NCBI GenBank assembly: GCA_963920665.1
Contig: OY987271.1
Span: forward strand, 7,381,350-7,445,349
Direction: 5' to 3'
Length of the DNA stretch: 64,000 nucleotides
From: Straminergon stramineum
Taxonomy: Eukaryota > Streptophyta > Bryopsida > Hypnales > Calliergonaceae
Shown: in pieces, positions 58,171-64,000 of the stretch
Layout of the letters: every line of letters begins with the position of its first letter
How positions within the stretch are numbered: position 1 is the stretch's first letter
Translations under genes and position numbers: made by a program
The notes under the pieces: generated by a model
What the model was told of the DNA's origin: nothing
Databases searched by the model: none
The model's input: the letters and a program-made list of their open reading frames with translations, nothing else

Positions 58171-58178
58171 TATATATT
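58171..58178 (-). promoter_or_regulatory. Candidate TATA box of the KCS gene
   Basis: AATATATA on the minus strand lies about 175 bases upstream of the KCS start codon in GC-richer sequence, a plausible distance for a 5' leader of about 140 bases. Confidence 0.4.
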
Positions 58179-61100
58179 ATTACACTTGCGCTGGCATGGG
58201 AATTCAAGGTGGTGCCGCGTGAAAATATGAAGCAGTTCACGCGGTGTGAGGCTACGAAATTTGTTAGCGTATCCTAAAACTGGAGCGTCATTTATAGATG
58301 AGTGACTACGTTAGTGTGAGGGACCTCGTCATGCAAATCGTCGTAATGATCATCAACTTGATGCAAGTGTCGAGCTAGTATTTACTGAAAGTTTACAACT
58401 GGAATTAATCACTCGATTGCTAGCTTGCTTAGCTCATTAATTAATTAGTTTGTTTCCGAAATATCGACGAGGTCTTAACGTAATGGCCATTAGCAATTCT
58501 GATTCTGAGCAGTTGGTTTCGCATCCGGTACCAGTGGAGCGAGTTGAAGGAGTGGCCGGAATTTCAAAATCAGTGGCCATCAAGGCTCCGCACGTCTGTG
58601 AACCTAATCCCTGACAAAGAAACCATCCTGCCTGCTAGCTGGCTACACAGAAACCGATCCTCAGGCGAGACAAATATAATTCGAGAACTGTAATATATCT
58701 ATTGATTCTTTGTCGCCACTCATGCAGTGACTTGATCCCCAGCAGTGCAGATTTTGGATTATTTTTTGTAACTTTGCGGCGTCACGCTAACAAATGCATT
58801 CAACATGCGAAGCAATGAAGTTAGCCGTCATAATCTATTGATTATCTTCACTGTTCGAATTTTTATGAATTTCTCAATTTCAGAGTCTGAAATTCTATTC
58901 AATTTCAGCTACCCGGCTACTTAGCTCGTATAGAATTCAATTCATTTTGGCAACTGACACACTTTTTGCAATCTATTCGCGTCTTCGACTGCAGTCAGGG
59001 CCATGTTCGGTTCGTGCTAATGAAATAATATCTCGCGGTGTTACCCAGCGGGGCACTTGCATTGATCACTTGCCTTTCAATTCTGCTACAATTGCAAGCC
59101 AGCCTTTCATGATTAGTACTGATGGCCGGCACTGCAGAGCTCAGTGAAAATCGATCGATCTCGGCAACTGGCCGTGACCCCAGTCAGCCTAGCCATCTCT
59201 GACTAACTCATTTAATGCGCTCCCACCTGCTCTCCTCCAGCGCTAGGGCAGGTGTTCCACGGCAGTAGGTCATTATTTGTCAGTACAATTTATGTCACTC
59301 CTCTCTGGCCATCTGTTTCGTTCCTCTTTTACACTTCAAGTTTGCTTCATTGCAGCTAGCTAACAATTCACACCGGAAACTACAAAGGATCTCTTCCGTC
59401 CAGTGACTCCAGTCCTCGTTTTGGCTAGTGCTTTGAATTGTGCAGTCGAGTGGCGCCAATTGATATAATGAAACCCACATACATAATTGACGGGATTCCT
59501 GCAAAGTACTAGACTTGCTATTGGACAGGCCCTGCTTAAATTTAAAGTTCATGTGCTCGCGACTGGAAAGAGATTTCGTACCTCACGGCGCAAGGATTAA
59601 ATCCATTCCAGTTGGTTTCGATGACCTCAGGCGGTGGAGTCGATCGGAGTTGTTGTTAATTGAGCACATACTTCGGATCCGATTCGATCCGTGTCCCCAA
59701 TCATCGTTCTAGCTAGTAGCTGAAGAACAGATGAAGCATTATTGATACTCCGTAATTATGATTCCTAGAGCTCACAAGTTCATGAAGCTCGGTTCGCTTG
59801 CTGTGGGGTCGATGTTCAAATTAATCGAACTGACGACTTCGCCTTTTGATGTGCATGGCGACGTGTGTCTACTCCCCCGGCCCATATCCTCAGGAAAGTT
59901 CGACTCAAAATTGAAGGTGACGGAAGGTGAAATCATCGCATTAACTTACATTGATAGATCTTGTTCAAGCATTCCGATCCTTAACTATGCTTTATGATCG
60001 AGCACAAAACCTGCAATGTATGCTTAATTATTTGCATGTCTTCAAATTTCAGCAGCTAGCTAAGAGATATTTGAAGTCACATCGGAATTGGATCACTCCA
60101 CTAATTAATTTCTTTCCCGCAGTAAGCTTAAGCTTAAATGCTTGCATGTAGCCTACGCTGTAAGGTAGCGGAGTACGAGAGTTTCACTCAACGTGAGTCC
60201 GGGCGTGACTGGACAAGGATTGCATTTTGTTTTGTCGGCACAAATGACTTCAGTTGAAACAAAAGTCTTCGCGAAAATGGAACTGTACAGTAAGGTACTG
60301 AAGTACTGATCAAAGTAAGTAAGGTATCAATTAAATCTGCATGATTGAAGTCAATGATTTTTCTTATTTTCGGGGACACAACTGAAATGAAATCACTCTT
60401 AGATTGCGAGAGTAAGTTAATATAATGAAATACACCAACCTCGTCCAGACGAAGTACAGCCCAGGCCCCAGGGAGAAAAAGAAAAAAAAAGAAAAGAAAA
60501 AAGAGAAAGATGAAGTCAGTGATTTGATTAAGTCCGTCACGTGGCGTCAATAAGAACAGTACTTTATTAATAAGTAAACAACTACATTAATTAATGTAGC
60601 TGGACATGAACCTTCCAAAATCCTTAACCATGACAGAACAAAACATACAGTGCCATGAAAGTCAAAAATTCCAACAGAAAAACAAAAACAAAACATTCAG
60701 TCAGTGCCAAGAAAGTCAAGAATTCCACTAGTGAAATGCAGACAACTTAACGCCTCATAATGATATCAGTCACATATGGGTGGAAGCAGGGTTGTTTTGG
60801 AGGTATTATAAGTTAATTATTTTCTACATGTTTACTTTCTAAGTGTGCCTCGGTCTGTAGTTCTGCACCTTGGGGCCATTGGGATTGGTCGTTGGAGAAG
60901 AGGCCCCCATAACCACAAAATTGGGGACCTAGGGACATGTAGAAAGTACACATGTTCAATGGATTTCCTCTGGTTTTGTGACAGCAAAATTGGTAGAAAG
61001 CAAGTAAAAAAAATTGAGGGAATAATTGGGAATACATTCTGTTTCTGCCCAAAATAAATGGAAAAGAAGAAACTTGGGTTCAATTCAGCTAGAGGTATGG

Positions 61101-61229
61101 GAAACCTCCATTTCAATATAAAACACCCAGGATATTAATTACCACTACCATTTAATTGTAGAATTGTACTTAGTGGTCACAATTGGCGAAAAATAATTCT
61201 AGAAATGTATGCTAGAATTGTTGGGATAT
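58179..61229. other. KCS upstream flank and intergenic DNA, no gene seen
   Basis: The composition is intermediate and words differ from the AT-rich repeats, so this may be a long promoter region. Short frames on both strands lack motifs. A purine-only run lies at about 60471-60513. A ~57-bp imperfect direct duplication ('acaaaacatacagtgccatg' and 'acaaaacattcagtcagtgcc') spans 60633-60731. Confidence 0.45.
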
Positions 61230-61640
61230 TAGTTTATTATTTTAAAATTATATAGAAAGAAAAGAAATTGATTTTTTTTTTTTAATTGTATAGAAAGAAA
61301 CAAATCTTTCTATTTTGAGGCATCTAATGATTCACCTTTGCCAAATTTAATTAATTCTTGGACAAGGAATGTTGGGAATACGAAACTATTCAATAATATT
61401 AAAATAAAAAATGGAAATAAATGATGAAGCATTATTTTTGAACTCTAGAAATGGAAGGTGATTGCAAAAATTACTTGTACTATTTTTTGTCAAACCTTGT
61501 ATGCTAGAATGATTGTCACACACAACTTTGAGAATAGTCAATCCAATGTAAAAAGAATTCATTGTGAAGGTGGATATAGCCATTTTAAACTTTGTATTTT
61601 AATCTAACACCTCTTAATGTATAACTTCAATGATTGATTT
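61230..61640. repeat. Old dispersed repeat shared with ~37060-38000
   Basis: Shared phrases in the same order include 'acaaatctttctattttgag', 'ttgccaaatttaattaattc', 'gaaggtgattgcaaaaatta' and 'gaaggtggatatagccat'. The ends cannot be defined. Confidence 0.45.
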
Positions 61641-61699
61641 GACTTTGTAGGGTGTAATTATTCTATGCAAGTATAAATGTTTCCTTTAATATAATAATT

Positions 61700-62746
61700 G
61701 CCAAAAATAACCAAAGTGCCTATGGAAAATAATTGCAAGTTTGGGTTGATTCATATAATCTTAATTTTTGGTATGATATTAAAAACTTTTTCTAAAGATA
61801 AAATAACTAATTAGTATTCTAGAAATCTCATTTTGATCTCAATATGTTTTGGAGAGAAAAATTTATGTTGCCTTGAGCACAAAAATTTTGAATTCAAATA
61901 ACTAAAAACACTAAAAAACAAAATTTAGTCATGTGAAAAATATGAAGAAACTTGCCTTGTAGCTAATTAAAGCATCTTTTTGAATAAAAGATCATACATG
62001 TTTTGCTTTAGAATTCATATTTCACAATTTTCTAAAAACAATGTTTATAAAGTTTAGCTTTTTTGCTAGAACAATCTCACCATTAGGTTTTTGATTCCAT
62101 CTTAGAGCTATCAATGATTTCATTTTAGCGTTGGTATTGTGCCTTGTACATCTATTGTACATCTTTTAAAAGAATGATCATGTTGTCTTTTATTGCAATC
62201 CTCATTAGAGGAGATTTTAGGGCATTAAGAAATTGTTTTAGGCCCGTTCCCAATATTGTGAACCAACCATTGTTGGCTAGAATAAAAACTAATGATAAAA
62301 AATGAAAAAATATATTATTTAATTTTTTTAGTTATTCTTTTTTAATAATTATTCTTTTTATTAAATATCAATTATTTGACATGGCAATTTCTCAACCGCA
62401 TTTGACTATGTATGTGGTAGAGTTCTTAGAGTTCCCATAGTCCAAGAACTTGTGGTCTCCCAAAGACCCTCAAAATCCTCTAATAAAACTTGTATCACAA
62501 TTTTGCAATATATATTTCTCTTAATCTTTTTTAAATTATATTATTTTGTAATCTACAAGGCCAAAGCTTTTAAATTTGAATTCAAATATTTTCTTACTAA
62601 CCTAGTGCAAAATTTTAAAAATTGAATATTCAATAAAGGATTTCTTATTCTTATGTTATGATTCTTATTATTTATAGCTTTTGCATTTAAAATGATCTTC
62701 CAGAATGGATTCTAGAAAAATAGAGTTATAGAACCTCAGGGGTTAA
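61700..62746 (+). repeat. Decayed TTAA-family element split by a family 2 repeat
   Basis: Family phrases appear at 61750-62110 ('taatttttggtatgatatt', 'tttatgttgccttgagcaca', 'ccatcttagagctatcaa'). A family 2 repeat copy occupies about 62205-62480. A terminus, AACCTCAGGGG-TTAA, lies at 62736-62746. I read this as one TTAA element interrupted by a later insertion. Confidence 0.4.
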
Positions 62747-62873
62747 ATTTTCAAATGCTCGCATTTTTAGGACATGAAAGTAGTATTCTTGTATTATTTC
62801 TTATCTTAGTCACTTTGCTAGCTTGAATGTTTCTTAAAGACAACTTTAGAAGTAATGGTCCAATCTATATCTT

Positions 62874-63120
62874 GAGTTAGGCTTTTTGTTTTGCTTGTTT
62901 TGTTTGCTGAGTTGAGATCTTCCAAAGTGTACGTCTTATGGTCACATTTCTAATACTCTCAAAAAGTCCTTGGTGAAGAGGGGTGCATGGGTTTTGTTTC
63001 GTGGCATTCCAACTTACTATGTGAAAGTTATTGAAGTTTGAAGTTTGTATGAATGAAAAAATTATAAATTACTTTTACTTTGGTTTTGGTTGTGGCAACG
63101 ACAAAGAGCACACCAATGTA
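62874..63120 (+). repeat. Single unit of the ~240-bp repeat seen in tandem at 19962-20720
   Basis: It has the same phrase order as the array units: a TTTG-rich start, 'gagttgagatcttccaaag', 'aagaggggtgcatgggtttt', 'tgtgaaagttattgaagttt' and 'ggttgtggcaacgacaaa'. Confidence 0.55.
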
Positions 63121-63370
63121 CTAGTTGAAAATCACACTAACTTTAAATATGACCATGATAAACTAAACTCAATATTCTTATTATTTTTTGAGATTATTTC
63201 ACATGGAATATTGAGATTTGGGAATATGTCACACTTACAATTTCATAGGTCGAGAATTCTATTGAATTACCTTTCTACAGAATTTGAAGATAAACTTTAG
63301 AAGAGATCATTTTTTAATACTTGTAGCTATTGTAAAAAATAAATCTAAAAAAAGTCAAATCTATGTTGTT

Positions 63371-64000
63371 TTAACCTGTAAAGGACCATTGTCCTAGAAT
63401 AGATTTTTAGGATTTGGGGTGGATTCCTATGTCCATTCTCACTTTGATTTTTGAATTTTTTTTAGGGGGTAGGGAAGGTGTGGGAATACTTTAGCATTCT
63501 AGAGATGTAATTTTTATTCCAATTGGTGCTTGGGAGCAAAAGTTGTGCCCTCATAAGAACATTTTGCTTAAGCTTGGGCAACAAAAAATTACATAAATTC
63601 AAAATTAATTATTTAATTTTTTATATATTGAATATTTTATGTGTACATGAGAAACTTTGATTCATTCAAATTTATTGGATTAGCGATGTGAAAGTCGTGA
63701 AGAATTGTTTTGTAGGCAACTAGGGCATTTTCGTAAGAAAGTTAATATATGGGATTTGTTTATGAGTTCAATTTTCACAACTTTTCTAAAAGAAAAGTTT
63801 TATTGGGTTTAGATTGCTTGCTACAAGTCTACAACAATATTACCATTATAGTTGACATGTTTCAACTCCATTTTAGACCTATTGACAATGTCATTTTTCC
63901 TTCCATCTACTACTCACTTATACTTAATAATTATTAAGGGATGAAAAATTAACATTTTATCTTGATTTTTTTCCCCTAGATCCTCAACCCAATTCTCTAC
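63371..64000 (+). mobile_element. Partial TTAA-family element running off the window
   Basis: It starts TTAA-CCTGTAAAGGACC. The interior phrases match 41146-42394 and 44770-45687, including 'aattggtgcttgggagcaaa' and 'ttgattcattcaaatttatt'. The right end lies beyond the window. Confidence 0.5.

Noticed and set aside
1..64000. CRISPR arrays, operons, ribosome-binding sites or bacterial-type genes
   Set aside because: Introns, LTR retrotransposon structure and plant gene families show a eukaryotic nuclear sequence. Repeats present do not have regular spacers.
1..64000. tRNA, rRNA or well-known miRNA genes
   Set aside because: I looked for T-arm words (GGTTCGAATCC types), rRNA words and several common plant miRNA sequences on both strands and saw none. 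A covariance-model scan would be more sensitive.

Overview
This looks like nuclear DNA of a land plant. There are three spliced protein-coding genes with GT..AG introns, and all three have relatives in plants or in eukaryotes generally: a UPF0739-like gene, a BORDER-type TFIIS-central/SPOC transcription regulator and a plant 3-ketoacyl-CoA synthase. Exon neighbourhoods are clearly more GC-rich than the intergenic DNA, which is very AT-rich and packed with repeats. I cannot fix the lineage. A bryophyte, lycophyte or fern is possible, but nothing in the window proves it.

Layout. 1-2.3 kb: a small six-exon gene on the + strand. 2.3-25 kb: repeat-rich DNA without recognisable protein genes, holding many short non-autonomous DNA elements (a hAT type with 8-bp target duplication, a Mutator type with 9-bp duplication, CACTA-like foldbacks and many TTAA-bounded elements), one ~240-bp tandem array, and a small GC-richer island at 14.4-16.6 kb with a possible 38-residue hydrophobic small ORF. 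25.2-34.3 kb: a seven-exon TFIIS-central/SPOC gene on the + strand. 34.3-47.4 kb: repeats again, mainly ~0.9-kb TTAA-bounded elements, some abutting and sharing a TTAA. 47.4-52.7 kb: a complete, apparently very young Ty1/copia retrotransposon on the - strand with indistinguishable 300-bp LTRs, a 5-bp target duplication and one open gag-pol frame. 55.5-58.0 kb: a two-exon KCS gene on the - strand. 58-64 kb: a GC-richer upstream flank of KCS, then more repeats.

The most interesting signal is a set of AT-rich, non-coding elements of ~0.23-1.25 kb whose ends read TTAA-CCC(C)T... and ...AGGGG-TTAA. I count about ten reasonably clear ones plus several decayed ones. TTAA target sites with CCC-starting inverted repeats are the signature of piggyBac-type transposons (Sola3 also uses TTAA). 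Neighbouring elements share a TTAA head to head, which suggests serial insertion into each other's edges. The copia insertion also landed on such a TTAA edge. The copia element itself has a primer-binding site matching the anticodon arm of initiator tRNA-Met (half-tRNA priming, as in Drosophila copia) and non-canonical TG..TA LTR ends.

The three genes are not an operon and show no obvious joint pathway: one is of unknown function, one is a nuclear transcription regulator and one makes very-long-chain fatty acids for cuticle and membrane lipids. All homology statements come from motif recognition in the sequence, not from database searches.
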